Source: Bog-473 sp963791995 (GTDB lineage: Bacteria; Actinomycetota; Acidimicrobiia; Acidimicrobiales; RAAP-2). From it: DNA of 64,000 nucleotides. Under the pieces are notes generated by a model. The model ran no database searches. It was not told the origin of the DNA and saw nothing but the letters and a program-made list of their open reading frames with translations. Both the position numbers and the translations under genes were made by a program. The stretch lies in contig CAWBUQ010000023.1 in NCBI GenBank assembly GCA_963791995.1, positions 372,001 through 436,000 on the forward strand. The letters run 5' to 3'. The stretch's first letter is position 1. Every line of letters starts with the position of its first letter. Positions 21,884 to 30,451 of the stretch are shown piece by piece.

Positions 21884-22884
21884 GGCGCACTCCCGTCGTG
21901 CGGTGCGCACGTGAAGGCGGGCTGGCTGTCGTCCTCACCCATGCCCGGGATCCCGCAGACGATGATGTTCTCGTAGAGCTGGACGTAGCCGTTGCGCACC
22001 GCCTGAGGCAGCGCGTTGTCGGCGACAGGGATCTCGGAGAGGAGCCCGGCCAGGTCGGCCTGGTGCTGCGCCACCTGTGCGCTCACCGCCTGCAGCGTCT
22101 GGAGCTGCGTCACGATCTGTGGGTAGTAGGTCTCGAGGAGGCTGCGGCCCTGCGTCGAGAGATTGTCGAGCGACTGCAGGAGCGTCTCGAACTGCGACGA
22201 ATTCTTGGCCAGGATGGAGACGGTCTGGGCCAGGTTGTCGAGCGCGGTCTCCCCGGCGCTGCTCCCGGGCGCCAGCGTGGCCGCCAGGTTGTTGAGCCCG
22301 TTCACCGCCTGCGAGATCTCGTCGGTGTGCTGCGCGTACCCGTTGGTGACCGCGGTCAGATCGGTGAGGAAGGCCTTGAGGTTGGCCTCCTGTCCGGTGA
22401 AGCCCTGCCCCCCGGCCTGAATGATCTGCTCGAGCTCGTTGGTCGAGACGGCGCCGAAGACGTCGGACCCCGCTTGTATGAACTGTTCGACGTCGGGGAC
22501 GACGGAGGTCTTGTGGATGACCGCCCCGTCGGCCAGCTGCGGTGCGGTCGCCGCCGCCGCGCCCGTCTGGTTCTTGGGCACGGTGAGCTCCACGAACTGG
22601 TCGCCCAGGATGGTGGTGCGGTCGATGGCCGCGCTCACGTCGGCGGGGATGCGCACCCCGTTGTCGAAGGCCAGGGTCACCTTGGCCTTGTCGCCGTCCA
22701 GCGCGATGGAGCTGACCGAGCCGACCGGGACGTCGGCCAACTGCACCTGCGCGCCGTTGGCGAGGTCGCCGACGTCGTTGAACACCGCGGAGGCCGTGCG
22801 CTGCGACCCGCCGGACATCGAGCATCCGGTGAGGCCGAGCCCGAGCAACGCCAGGGCGGGGAGCACGAGCCAGCGGCTGCGCAT
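21880..22884 (-). CDS. MCE family lipoprotein, fifth in operon (MceE/LprK-like)
   Basis: 334 residues. The signal peptide ends in the lipobox LTGC at about residues 18-21, so it is lipid-anchored, matching the MceE position in mycobacterial operons. MCE domain at about 36-110 with GDLANGAQVQLADVPVGSV, then long coiled helices to about 300 and a short Cys-containing tail (IIVCGIPGMG). The start ATG overlaps the previous stop (TGATG). Frame intact. Confidence 0.92.
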   Translation of the reverse strand: MRSRWLVLPALALLGLGLTGCSMSGGSQRTASAVFNDVGDLANGAQVQLADVPVGSVSSIALDGDKAKVTLAFDNGVRIPADVSAAIDRTTILGDQFVELTVPKNQTGAAAATAPQLADGAVIHKTSVVPDVEQFIQAGSDVFGAVSTNELEQIIQAGGQGFTGQEANLKAFLTDLTAVTNGYAQHTDEISQAVNGLNNLAATLAPGSSAGETALDNLAQTVSILAKNSSQFETLLQSLDNLSTQGRSLLETYYPQIVTQLQTLQAVSAQVAQHQADLAGLLSEIPVADNALPQAVRNGYVQLYENIIVCGIPGMGEDDSQPAFTCAPHDGSAP

Positions 22885-24500
22885 CAGAACCACCCCTCCA
22901 CCTCATGGACCCAGCCCGACACGAGCCCGCGGGACGCGTGGCGGGTGTGGTGCCGGTCCTGCGGCAGCGGGGACAGGAGCGATGCGGCGGGCGCCGTCAA
23001 CGACGGGGTGCTCGACGCGGTGTCGGCCAGCGTGGCGGTCGGGGTGCTCGCCCCACTTCCGACGTGTTGGGACAGCAAGCCTCCGAGTCCCGACCCCGAA
23101 CCAGAGCTGTCGGGACTCGACCCGCCCGATGTACCCGAGCATCCGAGGAGAACGCCGAGAAGGCCGCACGGTGCCGTCGTCGTGGTCGTCGGCGGCGTGG
23201 TCGTCGTGGTCGTCGTGCTGGGCGCCGCGGTGCTCTTAGGCGCCGTCGTGCTGGGCTGGGGAGCGCTCGGCGCCGCCGCGCTGCCCGCCTGGGTGGCGGC
23301 GGAGATCTGGTTCAGCCCCTTCTGCAGCAGCGACTGCGCCGTGGCGGAGCCGCCCTGTCCCGACAGCGTGTCGAGAATGGTGGGGATGTCGTTGAGCAAC
23401 GGGTCGAAGAAGCCCGACGACGGGTCCCCGCACTGGTTCAAGGTCGCGATGACGGCAGCCGAGAGACCGCTCGAATGGTCCGCCACGATGCGGCGGCAGA
23501 TGCCGGCGAGCCGGTCACGCAGCAGGCCTGCGATGTAGGCACCGCTCACGCCCACGGGCGTCTGCAGGTTGAGGTCGAGCCAGTCGTAGTTGGGGTCGTA
23601 GGCGCGCTTGGCACCCTGGAAGAGGTTGTTGCCGTTCTGGAGGATCTCGTCGACCGACGCCAGGTTGCGGTCGAGCGTGCGGCCGACCGTCGTGACGGTG
23701 CCCGCGTCGGCCTCCAGGGGCTGGAGGTTGGGGACGAGCAGGTTCACCAGGCCCGTGCTGGCGCCCGACAGCTGCGTGATGGCGTCGTTGAGCTGACCCG
23801 AGTGCTGCGCCACCGTGGTCGACACGGTGTCGTACTCCTGTACCAGTTGTTGGATCTGCGCAGTGTCCGTATCGAGGGTGCCCGTGAGCTGCGCCAGCGT
23901 GCCGTTGAGTTGACCGAGGTCGTTGCCCTTGTCGGCCAGCAGCTGGACCGTCCCGGCCGCAGAGGCGATGAGCTTGTTCAGGTTCGAGCCCTGCCCGTCG
24001 AGATCGGTCGCCAGGTTGGTCACCAGGTTGCCGACGGCGTGGGGGTTGATTGCATTGAGCGTCTGCTGGAGCTCCTTGAGGACCTCGTCGGTCGAGACCG
24101 GGACCGCCGTGTGGTCCTCGGGGATCGTGGCGCCCGCCGCCAGCGCGGGTCCGCTGGTGTAGCCCGGGTTGAGGTCGACGTCGGGCGACCCGAGCAGTTG
24201 CGCCGCCACCAGTGACGCGTACGCGCCGGTGGGGACCTTGGTGCCCTGGTCGACCGCCAGGGTGACGTGCACCTTGTCGCCCACGTTCTGCACCTGTGTG
24301 ACCGTCCCCACCTTGACGCCCAGGACGTCGACGGCGGCACCGGTGAAGAGGCCGGGCGCGTTGGGATACACGACGTTGAGGGGATAGGTCGCCGGTCCCT
24401 TGGTGACCTCGACCGCAGTGAGGACCCCCGCCACGATGACCACGCAGGCCAACGCCATGCGCAGCGCCTTGGAGGCATAGACGGCACGGAACGCGCCCAT
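22884..24500 (-). CDS. MCE family protein, fourth in operon (MceD-like), long Thr/Pro/Ser tail
   Basis: About 538 residues. N-terminal transmembrane helix (about 14-32), MCE domain at about 38-115 with GLFTGAAVDVLGVKVGTV, helical region to about 370. The last about 140 residues are low complexity: a run of seven Thr then PPTTTTT, followed by Ser/Gly-rich sequence with a CGLLGVLLGC pair. The tail is probably surface-exposed and disordered. ATG 24500 is chosen over the adjacent GTG because it overlaps the upstream stop as TGATG. Confidence 0.9.
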   Translation of the reverse strand: MGAFRAVYASKALRMALACVVIVAGVLTAVEVTKGPATYPLNVVYPNAPGLFTGAAVDVLGVKVGTVTQVQNVGDKVHVTLAVDQGTKVPTGAYASLVAAQLLGSPDVDLNPGYTSGPALAAGATIPEDHTAVPVSTDEVLKELQQTLNAINPHAVGNLVTNLATDLDGQGSNLNKLIASAAGTVQLLADKGNDLGQLNGTLAQLTGTLDTDTAQIQQLVQEYDTVSTTVAQHSGQLNDAITQLSGASTGLVNLLVPNLQPLEADAGTVTTVGRTLDRNLASVDEILQNGNNLFQGAKRAYDPNYDWLDLNLQTPVGVSGAYIAGLLRDRLAGICRRIVADHSSGLSAAVIATLNQCGDPSSGFFDPLLNDIPTILDTLSGQGGSATAQSLLQKGLNQISAATQAGSAAAPSAPQPSTTAPKSTAAPSTTTTTTTPPTTTTTAPCGLLGVLLGCSGTSGGSSPDSSGSGSGLGGLLSQHVGSGASTPTATLADTASSTPSLTAPAASLLSPLPQDRHHTRHASRGLVSGWVHEVEGWF

Positions 24501-25753
24501 CACCCGGTCCCCTGCAGCAACGGCGCGATCAACTGGGACAGCGCACCGAGCCCCGAGTTCGGCCCGGTCGCCGTGTTCGGCGAGGGCGAGGGCGGGGAGG
24601 AGGAGGAGGAGGAGGAGGAGGAGGCCGACGACGAGGACGGCGCCGTGGAGGACGGCGCGGCGCTGGACCCCGTCGTGTTCGAACCCTCACCGGGCAACGG
24701 CCCGGTCTGGTCGTTGCACGACGTCGGGTCGGGGCCGAGCACCTGGTCCAGGATCTGGTCGAAGGTCCCGCAGGGTCCGATGACACCGAACGTGTTGGTG
24801 AGCGACGCCGGGTTGGCGAAGATGTTGCCCCAGTCGACCGGCGTGCTCCCGCTGTAGGCGATCGACTGGAACCCCTTCAGCGCGCCACCGAGGTAGCTCA
24901 CGCCTTCCGCCAGATCGTCCTGGTGCTGGCTCACGACGGTGAGGTCGGCGTGCAGGCTTTGGAGGAGCGAGTTCAGCGCGGGCGAGTCCTGACTCACCAG
25001 GCTGTTGGTCTGGCTGGCCATGGAGTCGACGTTGGTGATGAGGTTGGACAGGTCCTGGTCGTGGGCGGCGAGACCGGTCGACACCGTGTTGAGGTTGTTC
25101 ACCACGGAGAGAAGCTGTTGGTCCCGGTCGGCCAGCGTCGACGACACGGTGTTGGCCGAGTCGATGAGCTGGGAGACCTGGCCGCTGCGCTGGTCGACGG
25201 TGGTCGTCAGCGCGCCGAGCCCCTGGATGATCTGGGCGACCTGGGTCTGCTTGTCCTTGGTGATGTTCGCCAATGACGTCACGAGGCTGTTGAGCGCCTG
25301 CGCGTTGGTCTTGGACAACAAGGAGTGCGCCGTGTTCTGCAGTTGGTAGAACTCCGTCGGCACCGAGGTGTTCGTGATGAGCGCCCCCGGCTTGAGCGGT
25401 TGGTTCCACCCGCTGACCGGGTTGAGCGTGACGTCGACGACGCCGAGCAGTGTCTCGACTTCGATCGCCGCTGTCGTGTCGTGGGGCAGGTGCACCGAGT
25501 TGTTGACCGACAGCGAGGCGTCGACGGCGTTGCCGTGGACCTGGACCGAGGTGACCGACCCGACGTTGACGCCGGCCACCATGACTTCGGTTCCCTTGGA
25601 GATGCCCGCGGCGTTGGCGAAGCGAGCGTCGACCGTGTAGCCCGACGAGAACAGACTTCGGTTGAGGAAGAGGATGGCCAGGATGCAGACGGCCATGACC
25701 ACGATCCCCAGGAGGCCGAGCAGTTTGGGATTGCGCTCTGTGAACGCCTTCAC
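24500..25753 (-). CDS. MCE family protein, third in operon (MceC-like), poly-Ser tail
   Basis: 417 residues from GTG 25753, which overlaps the upstream stop (GTGA). Transmembrane helix at about 13-33, MCE domain at about 38-115 with GISKGTEVMVAGVNVGSV, long helices, then Cys-containing VIGPCGTFDQ and TSCNDQ. A Ser-rich tail is encoded by a GGA/GAG triplet repeat at about 24592-24624. The tail may vary in length between strains because of this repeat. Frame intact. Confidence 0.9.
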   Translation of the reverse strand: MKAFTERNPKLLGLLGIVVMAVCILAILFLNRSLFSSGYTVDARFANAAGISKGTEVMVAGVNVGSVTSVQVHGNAVDASLSVNNSVHLPHDTTAAIEVETLLGVVDVTLNPVSGWNQPLKPGALITNTSVPTEFYQLQNTAHSLLSKTNAQALNSLVTSLANITKDKQTQVAQIIQGLGALTTTVDQRSGQVSQLIDSANTVSSTLADRDQQLLSVVNNLNTVSTGLAAHDQDLSNLITNVDSMASQTNSLVSQDSPALNSLLQSLHADLTVVSQHQDDLAEGVSYLGGALKGFQSIAYSGSTPVDWGNIFANPASLTNTFGVIGPCGTFDQILDQVLGPDPTSCNDQTGPLPGEGSNTTGSSAAPSSTAPSSSSASSSSSSSSSPPSPSPNTATGPNSGLGALSQLIAPLLQGTG

Positions 25754-26934
25754 GGCGACCCTCCCGTCGTGGCGGCGGCTCCGCTCACAGCCTGGAGGTC
25801 CTGCCCCAGGCTCGACGAGGCGAGCGGCGGGTTGCTGGTGCCCGACGAGGATGCGTCCGGACTCGGCAGGCCGGGCGTCGTGACGCCCGAGAGGGGAGCC
25901 GGCAGGGGCGGGCTCCCACCGGGGCCCGACCCGGGCGGCGGATTGCTCGGCTGGTAATACGGGCAGATCGTCTGGTTGGCCAGGCAGGTGTAGATGGTCT
26001 CGACGGCGAACCATTGGCCCCACTGAGAGATCTGGATGTAGGGAGCCAGGCCCGCGCCCAGCGTCGAGAGACTGGTGGCCAGGTTCTGCTGGTTGTTCTG
26101 CACGTCGGCCGCCACCGCCTGCAGGTTGTCGATCGTGCTGGTGATGGTGGAGTGGTTGTTCCCGATGAGGCTGGCCAGGTCGGTCGCCACGGTGGAGAGG
26201 TTGCCCACGACGTCGTCGAGCAGCGTGTTCTTCGACGCCAGCGCGGACGACACCGTCTGCAGGTTGGTCACCAGGCTGTCGATGTCGCCCGAACGCGAAG
26301 CCAGCGCAGTCAGCACCTGGTCGAGGTTGCCGATGACCTGACCCACCTGGGTGTCGAGGGACTCGACGGTGGAAGAGACGGTGGCGCCGCTGTTGATGAG
26401 CTGGTTGATCTGGGCCGTGTCGCCCTCGAGGGCGCCCGAGACGTTCTCGACGAACTCGTTGGCCTCCGTCGGGTTGATGGACGAGAGCAAGGGGCCGAGG
26501 GAGTTCAAGAAGGCGTCGATGCTGGCGTCGGTGACGTCATGGCTCAAGGGAATGGTGGATCCCGACGCCAGCAGCGGCCCACCGGGGCCCGGGTAGAGCT
26601 CGATCTCCTTCTGCCCGATGACGTTGTGCCAGCGCATCCCCACGTCGGTCGAGCGGTGCAGCGTGACCGTGTTGTTGATGCTGAGGCCGACTAGCGCATG
26701 ACCGTGCTGGACGGAGATGCTCGAGACCTGGCCGACCGGGACGCCCGCGATGTTGACCGGGTCCCCGTTCGCCAGCCCGGTGACGTCGCTCAGCTGGGCG
26801 TCAATGCTGTGACGACTGGTGAACAAGGAGATGTTGCCGATCTTGACGGCGAGTCCGGCGAGCAGGATCAGGCAGACCACGGCGAAGACCGCGAACTTGA
26901 ACGCGGACGCGGGGAAATGGCGGAGGAACCTCAC
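25750..26934 (-). CDS. MCE family protein, second in operon (MceB-like)
   Basis: 394 residues from GTG 26934 (GTGA overlap with the upstream stop). Transmembrane helix at about 12-32, MCE domain at about 40-118 with GLANGDPVNIAGVPVGQV, helical domain to about 300. A pair of cysteines (IYTCLANQTICPYY) precedes a Pro/Gly/Ser tail. The extracellular part should form part of the hexameric tunnel with the other five Mce subunits. Confidence 0.91.
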   Translation of the reverse strand: MRFLRHFPASAFKFAVFAVVCLILLAGLAVKIGNISLFTSRHSIDAQLSDVTGLANGDPVNIAGVPVGQVSSISVQHGHALVGLSINNTVTLHRSTDVGMRWHNVIGQKEIELYPGPGGPLLASGSTIPLSHDVTDASIDAFLNSLGPLLSSINPTEANEFVENVSGALEGDTAQINQLINSGATVSSTVESLDTQVGQVIGNLDQVLTALASRSGDIDSLVTNLQTVSSALASKNTLLDDVVGNLSTVATDLASLIGNNHSTITSTIDNLQAVAADVQNNQQNLATSLSTLGAGLAPYIQISQWGQWFAVETIYTCLANQTICPYYQPSNPPPGSGPGGSPPLPAPLSGVTTPGLPSPDASSSGTSNPPLASSSLGQDLQAVSGAAATTGGSP

Positions 26935-28226
26935 GACGGCCCGCCGAGAAGCTGATTGATGATGCTGCCGATGGTCGTGGGTTGTGACTGATCGGGTTGC
27001 CCGATGATGCCGTAGACCTGGTTCGCTGCGGCCGAGCCGGCTTGGGACGCCCCGGCCGTCGGCGACGCCGACGCCTGCGGGGTGGGCGCGGCAGGCGCAG
27101 CGGGGGCAGCGGGGGTGGTTTGCAGCGCGTTGAACGATGCCAGCTCGGACGAGCAGTTGAACGCGGACCCGGAGCCGGCCAGTGCCTGCTGGATGGGCTG
27201 GAGGAACGACATCCCGCCCGTCGGCGGAGCGATGAGATTGCAGACGAGGCTGTTCACGTCGCTGAAGAGGATGAAGGTGTTGAAGTACGCGTACGTGCTG
27301 CCGTCGGGCAGCTTGTTCAGCCCCGATGCCCCCTGCGCGATCTTTTGGAAGTAGTGGTAGGCGCCGTTGACCACCTGACCGATGTTGTCCTGCTGCGCCA
27401 AGAGCACTCTCGACACGTTGTCGCCCGACTCCAAGATGGTGGCGATGTCGGGGTGATAGGTCGAGAGCAACGCAGCCAGCCGGTTGGAGAACGGGATCAG
27501 CGTGTTGAGGAGGTTCTCGTAGTCGGTCTCCTCCGCGTTGAACGCGGGGAGCGCGGCGTTGATCTGCTCGTTCAGGTTGTTCAGGTCCGCCGCCGCCGGC
27601 GCGATCGCTTGGGTGAACTTGGCGAAGGACTCGAGCGCGAGGAGTTGCGCGTTCAACGTCCGGTCGAGCATGCCGGCCAGCTGGGTTCCGGCGCTGATGG
27701 AGGCGGCGATCTTGGGACCTTCACCTTGTGACGCCTGCGCGAGCTCCGTCAGCACGGTCGAGAGGTTGTTGGTGTCGATCTTGTCGAGGAGCGGCGTGGC
27801 GGCAGCGAAGAGGTCGCCCAGCTCGTCGCTGCTGGCTGCCCGGGCGAAGGACGACCCGGGCGCGAGGTACGGCCCGGCGTCGGTATTGCCGCGCGGCGAC
27901 GAGATGGACACCTGCTCGGCTCCGAAGAGGTTGACGGGCTCGATCGTCGCGGTGGCCTCGGACGGCACCTTGAACGACGGCTCCATGAGCACCGTCACCT
28001 GTGCCTGGTTCTGGTGCAGCGAGATCGTCGAGACCCTCCCGACCTGCACGCCGCGGAAGACGACGGCGGACCCGGGGTGGAGGCCTTCGCCGGCGCTCGG
28101 AAAGGTTCCGCTCAACTTGTAGTCGCCGGCGTAGTCGCCGTTCGCCAGGCGCACCAGCGTCACGGTGCCGAAGACCAGTCCGAACAAGACGACCAGGCTG
28201 ACGACGAGGTTGAGCAGCCGCCTCAT
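26931..28226 (-). CDS. MCE family protein, first in operon (MceA-like)
   Basis: 431 residues. Transmembrane helix at about 5-26 (LVVSLVVLFGLVFGTVTLV), MCE domain at about 34-112 with GLHPGSAVVFRGVQVGRV, helical domain to about 330, and a C-terminal Ala/Pro/Ser-rich tail after about 365 with PAAPAAPAAPTPQ repeats. The start overlaps the YrbEB stop (ATGA). It is the first MCE subunit after the permease pair, as in canonical mce operons. Confidence 0.92.
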   Translation of the reverse strand: MRRLLNLVVSLVVLFGLVFGTVTLVRLANGDYAGDYKLSGTFPSAGEGLHPGSAVVFRGVQVGRVSTISLHQNQAQVTVLMEPSFKVPSEATATIEPVNLFGAEQVSISSPRGNTDAGPYLAPGSSFARAASSDELGDLFAAATPLLDKIDTNNLSTVLTELAQASQGEGPKIAASISAGTQLAGMLDRTLNAQLLALESFAKFTQAIAPAAADLNNLNEQINAALPAFNAEETDYENLLNTLIPFSNRLAALLSTYHPDIATILESGDNVSRVLLAQQDNIGQVVNGAYHYFQKIAQGASGLNKLPDGSTYAYFNTFILFSDVNSLVCNLIAPPTGGMSFLQPIQQALAGSGSAFNCSSELASFNALQTTPAAPAAPAAPTPQASASPTAGASQAGSAAANQVYGIIGQPDQSQPTTIGSIINQLLGGPS

Positions 28227-29113
28227 CCGACCAACCTCGCTGTGGCGTTGACGCCGCCGAAGAGGATTAGCGACATGAAGAGATTGACGACGACCACCAG
28301 GATGATGGAGAGCCGGATGGCACGTCCCGCCGCCACACCCACGCCGGCCGGACCGCCGGTCGCGTTGTAGCCGTAGTAGCAGTGGACGAAGGTCACCAAG
28401 ACGGCGAACACCATCGCCTTGAGGAACGAGTAGAAGATGTCCAGCGGCGGCAGGTAGAGACGGAAGTAGTGGGTGTACGTCCCCGTCGACAGCCCGAAGA
28501 ACTTGGTCACCACCAGCTCGGAGGCCAGGTAACTGGCGAAGAGTGCCGCCAGGTAGAGGGGCACCATGGTGATCAGCGCGGCCCAGACGCGGGTGGCGAC
28601 CAGGTAGACGACGCTGTTGACGCCCATGACCTCGAGGGCGTCGATCTCGTCGCTGATGCGCATGGCGCCCAGCTGGGCCGTGAAACCGGCACCGACTTGC
28701 GCCGCCAGAGCCACACCGGCGACCAGTGGCGTGATCTCGCGCGTGTTGGCGAGCGACGTGATGACGCCGGTGAAGGCCTCGGCGCCGATCTGCTGGAGCC
28801 CGTTGAAGCCCTCGAGTCCCACCTCGGTTCCCGTGAAGAACGAGATCGAGACGACGACGAAGAACATGCCGCCGCCCACGACGAGCGCACCAGATCCCAG
28901 GGAGATGTCGGACATGAGGACCAAGATCTCCTTGGGGTACCGCAGTGCCCGGGGCAAGGCGCGCACGATGCGCAGGTAGAACTTCAATTGCGAAGCGAAG
29001 ACGTCGAAGACGCCGAGGACGGCGTCACCGGAACTAACCGCCTTCTCCCCGACCGATCTTCCTGCCGCGGCGATCTTGCCGGGCTGAGCCCTGACCGGCG
29101 TGTCGATCGCCAT
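28223..29113 (-). CDS. YrbE/MlaE family permease B of the Mce transporter
   Basis: 296 residues, an integral membrane permease with five or six hydrophobic helices. Conserved MlaE signature in the centre: LAAQVGAGFTAQLGAMRISDEIDALEVMGV, here described as the Q-x-GA-x3-A-x-LG-x-MR-x2-DE-x-DAL segment at about residues 137-163. It overlaps yrbEA by one base (TGATG-type) and mceA by four. With YrbEA it forms the inner-membrane channel driven by MceG. Confidence 0.94.
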   Translation of the reverse strand: MAIDTPVRAQPGKIAAAGRSVGEKAVSSGDAVLGVFDVFASQLKFYLRIVRALPRALRYPKEILVLMSDISLGSGALVVGGGMFFVVVSISFFTGTEVGLEGFNGLQQIGAEAFTGVITSLANTREITPLVAGVALAAQVGAGFTAQLGAMRISDEIDALEVMGVNSVVYLVATRVWAALITMVPLYLAALFASYLASELVVTKFFGLSTGTYTHYFRLYLPPLDIFYSFLKAMVFAVLVTFVHCYYGYNATGGPAGVGVAAGRAIRLSIILVVVVNLFMSLILFGGVNATARLVG

Positions 29114-30042
29114 CAGATGCCCTTCTGCGGGATGAAGTTGAAATAGAAGACCGTCAGAAGGAAGTTCACGAAGAACGACAGGATGAACGTGACGACCACG
29201 GCCTGGTTGACGGCGTCTCCGACGCCTTTGGGTCCGCTCTTGCAGTAGAGGCCCTTGTAACAGGCGACCATGGCCGCGATGAATCCGAAGATGCCTGCCT
29301 TGATCAGAGCGATCACCAGGTCGGCGATCTGGCTCAGCTCACCGAAGGTGGCGAAGAAGCTGCTCGCTGTGATGTGAATCGACTGCGTCCCGAACCACAG
29401 GCCGCCCGCGATGCCGGCGACGCTGACCACCGCGTCGAGAAGGACCGCCACGAGGGTGGCGGCGAGGAGCCGCGGAAGCACCAGTCGATGGAGCGGGTTG
29501 ACGCCCATCACCTCCATGGCACTGATTTCGTCCCTGATCCGACGGGAGCCGAGGTCGGCACACATCGCCGATCCGCCGGCGCCGGCGATGAGCAAAGCCG
29601 TGGCAACGGGCGCCTGCTCGCGCACGACGGCGAGGACCATGGCGGCACCGAGTTGCGACTGTGCGCCGATCTGTTGGAGGAGTGAGCCCACCTCCAACGC
29701 GATCACCATCCCGAACGGGATTGAGAGCAGGATCAATGGCAGCGTGGTCACCCGCGCCAAGAACCAGCATTGGTCGAAGAACTCGGCCATTGGAACGCCT
29801 TTGAGGGGCGCTTGGCGGATCGCCTCGAGCGCCGTGGCGAACATGTTGCCGGTTTCCCGGACGGCCGTGGCGATCTTCCCGTCGTCACTGAGCGGCCGAC
29901 TCGGGCGGGGCAGGACACCGACGGCACCCGGGCGGCCGCTCGATGTGCCCAGGCGCCGGGCCATTTCGGCGCGGGAGAGCTGCTCGGTAGGTCCAGGCGC
30001 GTGCTCGGGTGTGACGCCAGCCATGTCACCCGTCTCCGTCAA
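29113..30042 (-). CDS. YrbE/MlaE family permease A of the Mce transporter
   Basis: About 309 residues, first gene of the operon. MlaE core with SAMCADLGSRRIRDEISAME and VNPLHRLVLPR; five or six transmembrane helices. It carries a longer polar N terminus (about 70 residues) than YrbEB. TTG 30042 is preferred because AAAGGGGGG lies 6-8 bases before it; alternatives are ATG 30024 and a start at 30096 without a clear ribosome site. Upstream lies a 409-base control region shared with the divergent sigma gene. Confidence 0.92.
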   Translation of the reverse strand: MTETGDMAGVTPEHAPGPTEQLSRAEMARRLGTSSGRPGAVGVLPRPSRPLSDDGKIATAVRETGNMFATALEAIRQAPLKGVPMAEFFDQCWFLARVTTLPLILLSIPFGMVIALEVGSLLQQIGAQSQLGAAMVLAVVREQAPVATALLIAGAGGSAMCADLGSRRIRDEISAMEVMGVNPLHRLVLPRLLAATLVAVLLDAVVSVAGIAGGLWFGTQSIHITASSFFATFGELSQIADLVIALIKAGIFGFIAAMVACYKGLYCKSGPKGVGDAVNQAVVVTFILSFFVNFLLTVFYFNFIPQKGI

Positions 30043-30267
30043 CGCCGTCCCCCCTTTCGAGGCCTCCTCAATGCGCGTGGACGGGTGAAGATGCACGTTC
30101 CCCCGTCCATTCCTTCACCGAGAAAAACGGGAGGACACGAACAACCTTGCGGCATGCCTGCCTGCCAGCAGCGCATGGCGTCCCGTTACCCGTCACACCG
30201 GGGTGCCTACGCACGATGGTTGGAGGCCTCGCCAGGGATTCTGCCGGGCTCAGGTGTTTGCACTCGA

Positions 30268-30296
30268 ACTTCAAAAATCACCGCAAGTTTTGTCAA
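30268..30296 (-). promoter_or_regulatory. Candidate promoter of the Mce operon
   Basis: On the minus strand TTGACA (30296-30291, a perfect -35) is followed after 17 bases by TGAAGT (30273-30268, a 3/6 match to TATAAT). The surrounding 30270-30360 segment is much richer in A and T than the rest of the window. The -35 box overlaps the first of two operator-like repeats. It would leave a leader of about 220 bases before yrbEA. Read by eye; no transcript data. Confidence 0.45.
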
Positions 30297-30330
30297 CGTG
30301 CGTTGTTTCAATCATCAACGTGCGTTGTTT
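30293..30330. promoter_or_regulatory. Twin operator-like repeat between the Mce operon and sigma gene
   Basis: TCAACGTGCGTTGTTT occurs twice, at 30293-30308 and 30315-30330, with a period of 22 bases (about two helix turns). Each holds the imperfect palindrome CAACG-TG-CGTTG, typical of a dimeric regulator site. Copy 1 overlaps the -35 of the candidate Mce promoter. The divergent sigma gene starts 120 bases away, so one regulator could govern both sides. The protein that binds is not known. Confidence 0.55.
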
Positions 30331-30451
30331 AGAAATAGCAACTGGGGTTATTTAATTGTTGAAGGGTGGCCTTTTGTGGGGGTGCAGGGGGCCGCAATAA
30401 TGTGAAGCAACCTCCTAGGGAGGCTGGAAGGGGAGCGGGGAGGGACGGAAA

